Source: Variovorax sp. SG517 (GTDB taxonomy: Bacteria > Pseudomonadota > Gammaproteobacteria > Burkholderiales > Burkholderiaceae_C). Taken from it: DNA of 64,000 bases. This document shows positions 1-11,655 of the stretch, piece by piece. How positions within the stretch are numbered: position 1 is the first letter of the stretch; each line of letters starts with the position of its first letter. The stretch is from the NCBI RefSeq assembly GCF_013376045.1, contig NZ_JABMJG010000003.1, forward strand, positions 248,001-312,000, read 5' to 3'. Under the pieces are notes generated by a model. The model was not told where the DNA came from. It saw only the letters and a list, made by a program, of their open reading frames with translations, and did not search any database. The position numbers and the translations under genes are program-made.

Positions 1-136
1 ATGGGCACGTGCACAAGGACTGATCTTCCGGACCGGCGGGAAACTTTCCGACACCGACGCCTCGCGCCGGATGAACCGGAACGGCCGAAACAGGCGCACC
101 ATAGGGGGCGTGTCAGAAACAAGCCGAGGAAAGATC

Positions 137-340
137 ATGAATGCCACCGCGCGATCCGCTTCGCCCGCCGAAGACGATGAGGACACCACGCCCGCCGACG
201 ATTTCGAGGAACCCGAGGACGATATCTCCGATGACCTGTCGGAGGAAACGGGGATCGATCTCACCGACGCGAGCGAACTCGACGCGGACAACGTGCCAGC
301 CGACGAAGAGTTCGACCGGGTGATGAACGCGCCCGACTGA
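137..340 (+). CDS. Small acidic hypothetical protein
   Basis: This is a 67-residue protein of unknown function. It is extremely acidic: 26 of 67 residues are Asp or Glu and only two are Arg. It has no Cys, no hydrophobic segment and no signal peptide, so it is probably cytoplasmic and largely disordered. The ATG at 137 is preferred over an in-frame ATG at 71 because a good ribosome binding site, GAGGAAAG (126-133), sits just before it and the region upstream of 137 is Arg-rich and unlike the rest. It converges on the D-aminoacylase gene across a 33-base gap that holds a tandem repeat. I recognise no family, and no function is proposed. Bases 1-136 contain nothing else that I can name. Confidence 0.5.
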   Translation: MNATARSASPAEDDEDTTPADDFEEPEDDISDDLSEETGIDLTDASELDADNVPADEEFDRVMNAPD

Positions 341-345
341 GCGCG

Positions 346-372
346 CCCACCAGGCCCACCAGGCCCACCAGG
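346..372. repeat. Three tandem copies of a 9-bp unit (CCCACCAGG)
   Basis: Three perfect head-to-tail copies of CCCACCAGG fill the gap between two convergent stop codons. The array is too short and too GC-rich to look like a terminator. It may be a slippage product. Confidence 0.6.
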
Positions 373-373
373 C

Positions 374-1834
374 TCAGGCAGCCACTTTGCGCCGCGTGAT
401 CACCTGCCCGTTGCGCACCCCGCAGTGCGCCCCGTTGCGCCAGGTCAGGGCGCCGTTCACGATGACCGCGTCGATGCCTTCGGCCGGCTGCATCGGCGAT
501 TCGTAGTTTGCGGTGTCGCGCACCGTCGCGGCATCGAAGATCACCACATCGGCGTGGTGGCCCGGCTTCAGCGTGCCGCGCTCGTGCAGGCCGAAGTTGC
601 GGGCGGTGAGCCCGGTCATCTTCCAGACGGCCGTTTCCAGCGGGAACAGGCCCACGTCGCGGCTGTAGTGCCCCAGCACGCGCGGGAAGGTGCCCCACAG
701 CCGCGGATGCGGCTTGTCGCCCAGCGGGATGCCGTCGGAGCCGATCATGGTCTCGTCGAAGGCGAGGATGCGCTGCACGTCGTCCTCGTCCATCATGAAG
801 TAGATCGCGCTGCCGGGCTGCAGCCGCTTCGCCGCTTCCTCGCCCGAGACGCCCCATTCGGCCGCGATGTCCTTCAGGTCGCGGCCCGCGCATTCGGGGT
901 GCGGCACGCTGGAGGCGATGAGCACGCGGCCTTCCATCATCCCGCGGTCGGTGCGGATCATGGTGGAGCCGGCCGTGTAGGGGTAGCAATCGAGCCCGAT
1001 GCACTGGTGCTTCATCGCCTCCTGGATGAAGGGCAGCGTGACCTTCGTCTTGCCGAAGTTGCGCGTGTTCTGCACCTTGTGATGCGACACCACCACCGGA
1101 ATGCCCAGCGCGCGGCCGATGTGGAAGGTTTCCTCCAGCGACTCCATCACGCGGTCGCTCTCGTCGCGCATGTGGGTCACGTACAGCGCCTTGCGCGAGG
1201 TCAGCGGGCGGCCGACCTCGATGATCTCCTCGGTCGTCGCTTTCACAGCGGGCGGGTAGAAGGTGCCGGTCGACAGGCCGATGGCGCCGGCCTGCATCGC
1301 TTCCTCGACCATCGCCTGCATGGCCTTGATCTCGGCCTCGTTCGCGGGGCGGTCGAGGTCAGCCATGGCTACCGCGCGCAATGTCGAATGGCCCACCATC
1401 GCCGCCACGTTCACCGACGAAGGCGCGGCGCGCAGCGCATCGAGGTACGCAGCGAAGCTGGTGAAACGGCCTTCGGCGGGCGAATCGAGCAGGCTCAGCG
1501 GCATCGGCAGGTCCATGTCGGCGCGCAGCGGCGCGGCGCTGATGCCGCAGTTGCCCGCCACCACCGTGGTCACGCCCTGCGACACCTTGAAAGGCATCTG
1601 CGCCTGCGAAAGCACCGCTTGGTCGTCATGCGTGTGCGAATCGATGAAGCCGGGCGCGACGATGCGGCCCGTGGCGTCGATCGTCTGTTCCGCCGTGTGG
1701 CCGGCGAGCTTGCCGATGGCCACGATGCGATCGCCGACGATGCCGACGTCGGCGTCGAAGCGCGGCGCCTTGGTGCCGTCGATCACGGTGCCGCCGCGGA
1801 TCAGCAGTTCGTAGTGGGGGAGCTTTTCGGACAC
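374..1834 (-). CDS. N-acyl-D-amino-acid deacylase (D-aminoacylase)
   Basis: This 486-residue amidohydrolase is expected to remove the N-acyl group from N-acyl-D-amino acids in the cytoplasm. Sequence support: an N-terminal composite-sandwich strand (RGGTVIDGT, about 13-21), the metal motif HTHDD with His67 and His69, the metal-bridging Cys96 in GNCG, THMRDE, SHHK and a GSDG motif near residue 345. These match the D-aminoacylase pattern, and the length is typical. It is the last gene of the minus-strand operon, 16 bases after the ABC ATPase gene. In that position it would process peptides imported by the transporter before DauA-type oxidation. A paralogue of identical length lies at 61484-62944. 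The acyl and amino-acid preference cannot be read from the sequence. Confidence 0.92.
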   Translation of the reverse strand: MSEKLPHYELLIRGGTVIDGTKAPRFDADVGIVGDRIVAIGKLAGHTAEQTIDATGRIVAPGFIDSHTHDDQAVLSQAQMPFKVSQGVTTVVAGNCGISAAPLRADMDLPMPLSLLDSPAEGRFTSFAAYLDALRAAPSSVNVAAMVGHSTLRAVAMADLDRPANEAEIKAMQAMVEEAMQAGAIGLSTGTFYPPAVKATTEEIIEVGRPLTSRKALYVTHMRDESDRVMESLEETFHIGRALGIPVVVSHHKVQNTRNFGKTKVTLPFIQEAMKHQCIGLDCYPYTAGSTMIRTDRGMMEGRVLIASSVPHPECAGRDLKDIAAEWGVSGEEAAKRLQPGSAIYFMMDEDDVQRILAFDETMIGSDGIPLGDKPHPRLWGTFPRVLGHYSRDVGLFPLETAVWKMTGLTARNFGLHERGTLKPGHHADVVIFDAATVRDTANYESPMQPAEGIDAVIVNGALTWRNGAHCGVRNGQVITRRKVAA

Positions 1835-1850
1835 GGGAGGAATCCTTTCT

Positions 1851-2839
1851 TCAGCGGAAATGGCAGGCGACCAGGTGGCTTCCGGTCGCGGACGACGAAG
1901 GCCGCTCGCTCAGCTCCGGCGCCTTCTCCTTGCACACGGCCTGCGCCATCGGGCAGCGGGTGTGGAAGCGGCAGCCCGAGGGCGGATTGGCCGGGCTCGG
2001 CGGATCGCCCTGCAGCAGCATGCGGCGCGCCGGCGTGCGCGGATTGGGCACCGGCACGGCCGACAGAAGAATCTCGGTGTAAGGATGCAGCGGCGCCGAG
2101 AACAGCGTGTCGCGGTCGGCGATCTCGACGATGTGGCCGAGGTACATCACCGCCACGCGATGGCTGATGTGGCGCACCACCGCGAGGTCGTGTGCGACGA
2201 AGAGGTACGCGATGCCGAACTCGGCCTGCAGGTCCATCAGCAGGTTGACCACCTGCGCCTGCACCGACACGTCGAGCGCCGACACCGGCTCGTCGCACAC
2301 GATCAGCTTCGGATTCAGCGCAAGGGCGCGCGCGATGCCCAGGCGCTGGCGCTGACCGCCCGAGAATTCATGCGGGAACTTCTTCACCGCTTCGGGCCGC
2401 AGCCCGACGCGCGAGAAGAGCCACTGCACCCGTTCGCGCCGCTCGGCGGCCGCGCCCATGCCAAAGTTCCGCAGCGGTTCCGTCACGATGTCGCCGGCCG
2501 TCAGCCGAGGGTTCAGCGAGGCATACGGGTCCTGAAAAATGATCTGCAGGTCGCGCCGGCGCATGCGCATGTCCTCGGCGGAGAGTGACAGCAGCTCCCG
2601 GCCTTCGAGCTGCACCGAGCCCGAGGTAGGCTCGACCAGCCGCATCACCGACTTGGCCGTGGTCGTCTTGCCGCAGCCCGATTCGCCGACCAGCGACAGC
2701 GTCTCGCCGCGTGCGACGTCGAAGGAGACGCCGTTCACCGCCTGGATCGGAGGCCTGGCCGGCCGCAGCCAGCGCTTGGGAGTGGTGTAGTGCTTGCGCA
2801 GGTCACGCACCTTCAGCAAGGGCGTTGCAGCGGTTGTCG

Positions 2840-2843
<4 letters not shown>
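1851..2843 (-). CDS. Oligopeptide/dipeptide ABC transporter ATP-binding protein (DppF-like)
   Basis: This 330-residue ATPase is one of two non-identical nucleotide-binding subunits of a Dpp/Opp-type importer. Walker A is GESGCGKT, the Q-loop region is [12 protein letters not shown], the signature is FSGGQRQR and Walker B is [12 protein letters not shown], so all catalytic motifs are intact. A C-terminal Cys-containing oligopeptide-transporter region ([10 protein letters not shown]) is typical of this family. It overlaps the preceding DppD-like gene by four bases, which suggests translational coupling. The substrate is inferred from operon partners to be D-amino-acid-containing or N-acylated peptides. 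Confidence 0.93.
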
Positions 2844-3871
<1,028 letters not shown>

Positions 3872-3884
3872 GGGGCTGCCTCGC

Positions 3885-4805
3885 TCAGAGTTGGCGCGCC
3901 AGGCGTGGGTCCAGCGCGTCGCGCAGGCCGTCGCCCAGCAGGTTGATGGCCAGCACCGTGGCCGCCAGCAGCAGGCCCGGGTACAGGATGATGTGGAACG
4001 CCACGGCCACGAAGTTGCGGCCCTCGGCCATCATGTTGCCCCAGCTCGGCGTCTGCGAAGGCACGCCCACGCCGAGGAAGGAGAGCGCGGCCTCGGTCAG
4101 CACGGCGGCCGCGGCCACGAAGGTGGCCTGCACGATCAGCGGCGCCACGGTGTTCGGCAGCACGTGGCGCACCAGGATCACCGGAAGGCGCGTGCCCACC
4201 GCATGCGCGGCCTCCACGAAGAGCTGCTCGCGCAGCGTGAGCGCCAGCGAGCGCACCAGCCGCACCACGCGCGGAATCTCCGGCACCGTGATGGCGACGA
4301 TCACCGTCGTCAGGCTGGCGCGCGTGACCGCCATCAGCGCGATGGCCAGCAGGATGCCCGGTATGGCCATGAGCCCGTCCATCACGCGCATGATCGGCCC
4401 GTCCGCCCAGCGCACGAAGCCGGCCACCAGCCCGAGCGCGACGCCGAAGAAGGTGGCCAGCAGCGCCACCGACGCGCCCACGATCATCGACACCCGCCCG
4501 CCCCACACGGCGCGGCTGAACACGTCGCGGCCCAGCGCGTCGGTGCCGAACCAGTGCTCGGCCGAGGGCAGCTGCATGCGCGCGAGCGGGTCGATGTCCT
4601 GCGGGTCGTGCGTAGCGATCCAGGGCGCGGCGATGGAAAGCGCCGCCACCGCGATCAGCAGCAGCGCGCCGATGATCAGCGTCGGGTGCTTGCGCAGCCA
4701 GCGCAAGCGCGGCGGCCCGAAAGGCGGCTCGACCGGCGGTGCGACTTCAGCGGTGGCGGGCGTCGCGGGCACGTCGATGTCGCTCATGGGAAGTACGGAG
4801 GACAT
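3885..4805 (-). CDS. Oligopeptide/dipeptide ABC transporter permease (DppC-like)
   Basis: This 306-residue inner-membrane protein has a Pro-rich cytoplasmic N-terminus, then one hydrophobic segment (about 43-62), a periplasmic loop with the family motif [15 protein letters not shown], and several further membrane segments. The cytoplasmic coupling loop [21 protein letters not shown] contacts the ATPase in this family. It ends with [12 protein letters not shown], which is usual for DppC. A second Met at codon 7 could be the true start. The upstream DppB-like gene ends 7 bases away. Confidence 0.92.
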   Translation of the reverse strand: MSSVLPMSDIDVPATPATAEVAPPVEPPFGPPRLRWLRKHPTLIIGALLLIAVAALSIAAPWIATHDPQDIDPLARMQLPSAEHWFGTDALGRDVFSRAVWGGRVSMIVGASVALLATFFGVALGLVAGFVRWADGPIMRVMDGLMAIPGILLAIALMAVTRASLTTVIVAITVPEIPRVVRLVRSLALTLREQLFVEAAHAVGTRLPVILVRHVLPNTVAPLIVQATFVAAAAVLTEAALSFLGVGVPSQTPSWGNMMAEGRNFVAVAFHIILYPGLLLAATVLAINLLGDGLRDALDPRLARQL

Positions 4806-4812
4806 GGGTGGT

Positions 4813-5748
<936 letters not shown>

Positions 5749-5767
5749 GGCGGTGCCCCTCCGGCCC

Positions 5768-7360
5768 TTACTGCCTGTCGAGCGCCCAGACCGTCGGCAT
5801 GCCGGACCAGAGCTTGTCCAGGCCCTTCAGGCTGGTGCGCGCGGCGAAGGCGGCCGAGTACTGGCCGGCGTTGATGTACGGCACGGCCTCGTAGGCGCGG
5901 GCCTGGAAGGCGTCGAGCAGCTCCTTGCGCTTGGCGGGAACGGTTTCCTTCAGCCAGGCGGTGCGCAAGTCGTCCAGCTGCTTGTCGCAGGGCCAGCCGG
6001 GCAGGGTATTGCCGCAGGCCGCGCTCAGGTAGGCGTTGCTGATGGGCGAGTTGGCGTCAAATTCGCCGGCCACGGTGACGTAGATGTTCCAGCCGCCGGC
6101 GTCGGGCGCATCGCGCTTGGCGCGGCGTGCGCCGATGGAGGCCCAGTCCATGGTCTGGGCATCGACGTTCAGGCCGATGCTCTTCATGGTCTGTGCTGCC
6201 ATCAGCGCCTCGGCGTTCAGGTAGGGCACGTCGCTGGGTACCAGCAGCACCACCTTCTCGCCCTTGTAGCCGGCGTCGGCGAGCATCTTCTTGGCCTTGG
6301 CGACGTCGGCCTTGCGGTAGGGCTCGGCGCCGGCCGCGGTGTCGTTGGGGCTTCCGCAGATGAAGTAGGTGGCGCAGTAGGCCATGCGCATGTCCAGCGG
6401 GAAGCCCATGGCCGCCATGAAGCGCTCCTGGCTCACGGCCTGCAGCAGTGCCTGGCGCACCTTCGGGTTGTTGAAGGGCGCATGCAGCTGGTTCATCACC
6501 AGGAAGCCCTGGTAGGCGCCGCCGGAGCCGATCTTCACGCCCGTATCGGTGCGCAGCGGCGCGATGTAGTCGGGCGGCAGCTGCTCGATGATGTCGACCT
6601 CGCCGCGCTTGAGAGCGGCCACCGCGCTGTTGGCATCGGGCAGGTAGAGCCACTCGACGCGGTCGAAGTTGCTCTTCTTGCTGCCGGCCAGTCCGCTCGG
6701 CGGTTCGCTGCGCGCCACGTAGTTGGGGTTGCGCACGAACACGGCCTTGTTGCCCGGCACCCATTCGTCGCGCTTGAACACGTACGGGCCGGAGCCCAGC
6801 ACTTCGGTCAGCGGCGCGGTGGCGGGCATCTTGGCCAGCCGCTCGGGCAGCACCACCGGCGGAAAGCCCGAGGGCTTGGCCAGCGCGTCGAGCACCATGC
6901 CGAAGGGCTCGTTGAGCGTGAGCGTGAAGCTGCGCGCGTCGGTGGCCTTCCACTCGGCGCCGCTGGCCGTCATGGCGCGGCCGAGGCTGTCGCGCGCGGC
7001 CCAGCGCTGCAGCGACGCGACCGCGTCGGCCGAGGTGACGGCGCCGCCGTCGGAGAACTTGAGGTTGGGGCGCAGCGTGAAGCTCCACTGCTTGCCGTCC
7101 TTCGAGGCGTTGTACTTCTCCACCATCTGCGGCTGCGGCTTGCCGCTCGCGTCCTGCGCGAAGAGGGTGTCGTACACCATGTAGCCGAAGTTGCGCGAGA
7201 TGTAGGCGGTGGTGAAGGTCGGGTCGAGGATCTTCAGGTCGGCATGCGCCACCACCTTCAGCGTCTTGGGCTGCGGCGTCTGGGCATGCGCGGGAAGGCT
7301 CGCCGCGAAGGCGGTGGAAAGGGCCAGGGCGGCAAGAGCGCCAAGCGTCCGTCGTTTCAT
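5768..7360 (-). CDS. Periplasmic peptide-binding protein of an ABC transporter (SBP family 5)
   Basis: This 530-residue exported protein is the substrate receptor of the importer. It has a Sec signal peptide (MKRRTLGALAALALSTAFAA, cleavage probably after AHA near residue 26) and no lipobox Cys. The mature part shows family 5 features: the early strand LKILDPTFTTAYISRNFGYM, FTLRPNLKFSDG near 95-106, and a C-terminal block ending in a WALDRQ tail. The length fits DppA/OppA-type binders. Ligand specificity is unknown. Its place between an MlrC-like gene and the permeases suggests short peptides or acylated D-amino acids. Confidence 0.92.
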   Translation of the reverse strand: MKRRTLGALAALALSTAFAASLPAHAQTPQPKTLKVVAHADLKILDPTFTTAYISRNFGYMVYDTLFAQDASGKPQPQMVEKYNASKDGKQWSFTLRPNLKFSDGGAVTSADAVASLQRWAARDSLGRAMTASGAEWKATDARSFTLTLNEPFGMVLDALAKPSGFPPVVLPERLAKMPATAPLTEVLGSGPYVFKRDEWVPGNKAVFVRNPNYVARSEPPSGLAGSKKSNFDRVEWLYLPDANSAVAALKRGEVDIIEQLPPDYIAPLRTDTGVKIGSGGAYQGFLVMNQLHAPFNNPKVRQALLQAVSQERFMAAMGFPLDMRMAYCATYFICGSPNDTAAGAEPYRKADVAKAKKMLADAGYKGEKVVLLVPSDVPYLNAEALMAAQTMKSIGLNVDAQTMDWASIGARRAKRDAPDAGGWNIYVTVAGEFDANSPISNAYLSAACGNTLPGWPCDKQLDDLRTAWLKETVPAKRKELLDAFQARAYEAVPYINAGQYSAAFAARTSLKGLDKLWSGMPTVWALDRQ

Positions 7361-7418
7361 CGTCGGTTCTCCGGTGAGGGAAGGCAGCAGGAAAAAGAGG
7401 AGGCGAAAGAAGGGCGGC

Positions 7419-8870
7419 TCAGGCCGCGACGCCGATCGGCCACTTGGGCAGGCGGGCCTTGCGATAGGGCAGCGTGTTCAGGTCGAGCGTGACGGCGCCC
7501 GGCGCGCCTGCATAGATGACGTGCTTCGCCACCTTGGAGTACGAAGCGTAGAAGTGCTGCGACGACTTCACGACGATGATCTTCTTCGCGGCAAGGTCGC
7601 AGCCCAGTTGCGTGAACAGGTCGGTGCCCATCGCCTGGTTACGCAGCGTGATCAGCACGATTTCGATGCCGTTGGCCTCGACGAGCGCGCTGTCGCCCAT
7701 CAGCGTGGGCGTGCCGGCCAGGCCGGTCATCACCAGGTCGTGCTTGAGCGCCTTCACGGTGCATTCGAGGTCGAGCGGGTCGCCCGACAGCGGACTGATC
7801 TTGCCGCCGATGCGCATCGGCAGCTTCGCGCCCACGCCGGCGTCGAAGGCGATGCGCACCGCGATCGGGTCCCACAGCGGGCCCAGCGCCGCGTTGGCGA
7901 TGCCGCGTTCGGCCATGCGTCGCAGGATGAATGTGGAGTCGCTCGCGGCGCCGCCGCCGGGGTTGTCGGCACCGTCGGAGATCACCACCGGGCCGCCGTC
8001 GAAGGCCAGGGCCTCGTCGAGCGATGCATCGATGCCGGGGTAGTTCACGGTGAGGCCGTCGCGCATCGCGATGACCTCGTCGGCGAGCTGGCGCGCCAGC
8101 ATGTCGGCCTTCGCCTTGTCGCCGTCGGTGTAGACCAGCACCTTGGTGCCCATCTCGGGCACGTCGCCCCACGAGAAGCCGTGCGTGAGCGAGATAGAGA
8201 GCACGCCGTCCTTGCCTTCGAGCGACTGCATGCGCTCGACGAAGCCGCGCGCCGGCTGGCGCGAGGTGTGGACGGTGACGATCATGTCGCAGTCGACCAC
8301 CGCCGCCACCGGCCGCACCTTGCCCTCGACCGTGGCGGCGCAGATGTCGACCAGCTCCAGCCCGCGCTCGAGCACGTCGGTGTGCGGGTACTCCTTGAAG
8401 GAGATCATCACGTCGGCGTTGGAGATCATCTCGGGCGTGAGGTGGTTGTGCGGATCGAGCTCCGCGCCGATCACCACGTCGGGCCCGACGATCTGCCGCA
8501 CGCGCGCCAGCAGGTCGCCTTCGCAGTCGTCGTAGCCGTCGGCCACCATCGCGCCGTGCAGGCCGAGCAGCACCATGTCGACCGGCAGCACCGCGCGCAG
8601 GTCGTTCAGCAGTTCGTCGCGCAGCGTCTCGTAGGCGTGGCGCGTGGTGGTGCCGCTGGGTTGCGCGCCGGCCACCATGCCTTCGAACAGCGTCCAGCCC
8701 TTGTCGGCGCCGCGCATGCGTGCGGCCCACAGCGGGCCCGAGAAGAGCGTCATCGCCTCGGGGTGCTTGCCGGCGGGGAAGTAGCCGCGGTCCTTGAAGG
8801 AGGCGAGGCCCGTCGGCATCGGGCCGAAGGTGTTGGTTTCGGTGGCCAGGGAAGCACTGAAGACGCGCAT
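7419..8870 (-). CDS. M81 family (MlrC-like) metallopeptidase
   Basis: This 483-residue protein belongs to the family of MlrC, the zinc peptidase that degrades linearised microcystin fragments. It shows the hallmark N-terminus (FSASLATETNTFGPMPTG), LLGLHGAMV with the probable metal His near residue 105, GAELDPHNHLT with paired His near 145, and HTSRQPARGF in the middle, and it ends with a C-terminal SSQHFYASYSKVA block. There is no signal peptide, so it is cytoplasmic. In many proteobacteria such genes sit beside peptide ABC importers and D-amino-acid enzymes, as here. It probably hydrolyses imported non-canonical peptides; the actual substrate is unknown. Confidence 0.88.
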   Translation of the reverse strand: MRVFSASLATETNTFGPMPTGLASFKDRGYFPAGKHPEAMTLFSGPLWAARMRGADKGWTLFEGMVAGAQPSGTTTRHAYETLRDELLNDLRAVLPVDMVLLGLHGAMVADGYDDCEGDLLARVRQIVGPDVVIGAELDPHNHLTPEMISNADVMISFKEYPHTDVLERGLELVDICAATVEGKVRPVAAVVDCDMIVTVHTSRQPARGFVERMQSLEGKDGVLSISLTHGFSWGDVPEMGTKVLVYTDGDKAKADMLARQLADEVIAMRDGLTVNYPGIDASLDEALAFDGGPVVISDGADNPGGGAASDSTFILRRMAERGIANAALGPLWDPIAVRIAFDAGVGAKLPMRIGGKISPLSGDPLDLECTVKALKHDLVMTGLAGTPTLMGDSALVEANGIEIVLITLRNQAMGTDLFTQLGCDLAAKKIIVVKSSQHFYASYSKVAKHVIYAGAPGAVTLDLNTLPYRKARLPKWPIGVAA

Positions 8871-8921
8871 GGTCGGACCTCGTGGAGTGGTTCTGTGTGT
8901 GTGGGAGAAAACAGGCCGGGC

Positions 8922-10179
<1,258 letters not shown>

Positions 10180-10184
<5 letters not shown>

Positions 10185-10199
10185 GCGCATACGCAAATT
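10180..10199. promoter_or_regulatory. Perfect palindromic operator candidate O2
   Basis: AATTTGCG-CATA-CGCAAATT has the same arms as O1 and is centred exactly 80 bp from it. It lies 84 bases before the regulator start codon, a suitable place for autoregulation. Confidence 0.7.
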
Positions 10200-10282
10200 C
10201 CGGGCCCGCGTCATGCGGGCCGTCATGGATGGCGCAGGCGCCGGCTGGCAGAATCCACCGGCATCACAAGAGAAAGCCAAGC

Positions 10283-11029
10283 GTGAATCCACACACAGGG
10301 ACCAAGACGGGCACGAAGCCCAGGGACGAGCCGCCCACGCTGGACCGCGTCACCTTCGGCAACCGCCTGCGCACCGCGCGCAAGCGCTTCGGCTGGACGC
10401 TGGCGCAGCTGGCCGAGCGCTCTGGCGTGTCGATCACCACCATCTCGCGCGCCGAGCGCGGACAACTCGCGCTGGGCTACGAGAACTTCACCGCGCTGGG
10501 CCGCGCGCTCGAGATGGACATGAATGCGATGTTCGCCGGCGCCGGCGTCAAGCCCGCGCAGCTCGACGGCCCGGTGGTCACGCGCTCGGGCAAGGGGGTG
10601 GTCTACAAGGGGCTTTCCATCGCCTATGAATTCCTCGGCACCACGGCGGCGGGCAAGCAGATGAGCCCCATCGTCGGCACGGTGCACGCGCGGCAGATCC
10701 ACGGGCCGGAAGACTTCGTGCGGCACGCAGGCGAGGAGTTCGCCTATGTGCTTTCGGGCGAGATCGAGGTGCACTTCGAGAACGGCGAGGTGGTGCACAT
10801 GGCGCGCGGCGACTCGCTGTACTTCGACAGCCGCCTGGGCCACGCATACATCAGCGTGAGCCGGCAGCTCGCACGCATCGTCGGCATGACCATCGGCGAG
10901 AGCGGGCACATGAAGTCGGCGCGCGAGGGCGAGGCGCGCAGCATGCCGGTGCCGGCCGCGGGCAAGCCTGCGAAGCGTCCGGCCAAGGCTTCCGGGAAGC
11001 CGGGGAAGGTAAAGGGCGGACAGCCCTGA
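10283..11029 (+). CDS. XRE-family transcriptional regulator with C-terminal cupin domain
   Basis: This 248-residue regulator starts at a GTG. Residues about 22-80 form a helix-turn-helix (FGNRLRTARKRFGWTLAQLAE, then SGVSITTISRAERG). Residues about 130-215 form a cupin barrel (HAGEEFAYVLSGEIEVHFEN, followed by GDSLYFDSRLGHAY). The C-terminal tail is Lys/Ala/Pro-rich and probably disordered. Proteins with this layout usually sense a small molecule in the cupin and repress nearby catabolic genes. Three palindromic sites lie between this gene and the divergent dauA-like operon, so it probably controls both. A longer in-frame reading upstream runs through the operators and is not credible. Confidence 0.88.
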   Translation: MNPHTGTKTGTKPRDEPPTLDRVTFGNRLRTARKRFGWTLAQLAERSGVSITTISRAERGQLALGYENFTALGRALEMDMNAMFAGAGVKPAQLDGPVVTRSGKGVVYKGLSIAYEFLGTTAAGKQMSPIVGTVHARQIHGPEDFVRHAGEEFAYVLSGEIEVHFENGEVVHMARGDSLYFDSRLGHAYISVSRQLARIVGMTIGESGHMKSAREGEARSMPVPAAGKPAKRPAKASGKPGKVKGGQP

Positions 11030-11152
11030 CCTGATGCTGCGGGACCGGCCGGTCCCGAGCTGGATATCGATTTCCGCGAACTCCCATGCCGGCACCCGGC
11101 AAGGAGAGTCATTGATCGATTCGCGTAAAACCTTAGTCCGCGAATTTCCAAA

Positions 11153-11176
11153 AAAGAGGCGTTGCCCGGCCTCTTT
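11153..11176. terminator. Probable intrinsic terminator (bidirectional)
   Basis: AAAGAGGC-GTTGCCCG-GCCTCTTT forms an 8-bp perfect stem. On the minus strand it is followed by a run of six T, and on the plus strand by CTTTCGATTCTT. It lies about 125 bases after the XRE-cupin stop codon. It probably ends that transcript and blocks antisense reading from the NRPS side. Confidence 0.6.
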
Positions 11177-11244
11177 CGATTCTTCCTGAATTGAAATTGT
11201 CCGTGAGGCGGCGGTGCCCCGGATTTGCCATTTCCATCGAAAAT

Positions 11245-11287
11245 AAGCTATTAGTTATATCCGGATCGAGCCGAATATGAATAGCTT
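11245..11287. repeat. Long imperfect inverted repeat in the NRPS upstream region
   Basis: The outer arms AAGCTATT (11245-11252) and AATAGCTT (11280-11287) pair perfectly. Inside them ATATCCGG (11257-11264) pairs with CCGAATAT (11271-11278) with one mismatch around a six-base loop. No T-run follows, so a terminator is unlikely. It may be a binding site or an RNA structure. Confidence 0.5.
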
Positions 11288-11487
11288 GCGGCGACCTGAA
11301 CACCGCAGCGATGACATGGTGTTTCATTTTCGATTTGACTCGGGCGCCATCTTCGGTTTACACCCGGTGTTTCGACGGGCATCGCAGTGCCGATCGCGTC
11401 GATGCAATGCGCTGGAACAGAACAGATTTTCGTAATTCGGGGCTCCTGCCAATTCCGAAGTTCTCGTCTTTGCGCGTCAACAAATTT

Positions 11488-11503
11488 AAATGATGCGTCA
11501 TTT
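11488..11503. promoter_or_regulatory. Perfect dyad AAATGA-N4-TCATTT, possible operator
   Basis: A 16-bp perfect inverted repeat with a four-base spacer lies about 150 bases before the exporter start codon in AT-rich DNA. Size and position suit a repressor or activator dimer. The regulator is unknown. Confidence 0.4.
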
Positions 11504-11641
11504 GTGCAGCCTGCCAATTACAGTGCTGCAGCGCGGAATAATCGTGCATCGCCTCGCGGCTTTGCCGCGAAAAAAATCCATCCCGCCGCCCGCAGAATTC
11601 GCGCTTTTTTCTTCTTTCACCAGTTGACAGCGCGGGCTCCC

Positions 11642-11647
11642 GGGGAG
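11642..11647 (+). promoter_or_regulatory. Ribosome binding site of the exporter gene (GGGGAG)
   Basis: GGGGAG lies eight bases before the ATG at 11656 and supports that start for the first gene of the biosynthetic operon. Confidence 0.55.
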
Positions 11648-11655
11648 CGCCCGTT

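Larger units (their letters stand above)
11030..11655 (+). promoter_or_regulatory. AT-rich control region upstream of the NRPS locus
   Basis: These 626 bases lack a credible gene and are clearly more AT-rich than their surroundings, especially 11100-11640. They hold a probable terminator (11153-11176), a long imperfect hairpin (11245-11287) and a short perfect dyad (11488-11503). The promoter of the exporter/NRPS operon must lie here or be missing. No convincing -35/-10 pair with standard spacing was found; the best hint is TTGACT at 11335 followed by a poor -10. No Fur-box-like sequence was seen. Confidence 0.5.

Noticed and set aside
11251..11517. Short open frames in the AT-rich region (88 aa minus strand; 60 aa plus strand at 11311-11493)
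   Set aside because: They lack a good ribosome binding site and recognisable motifs, and they overlap regulatory-looking palindromes.
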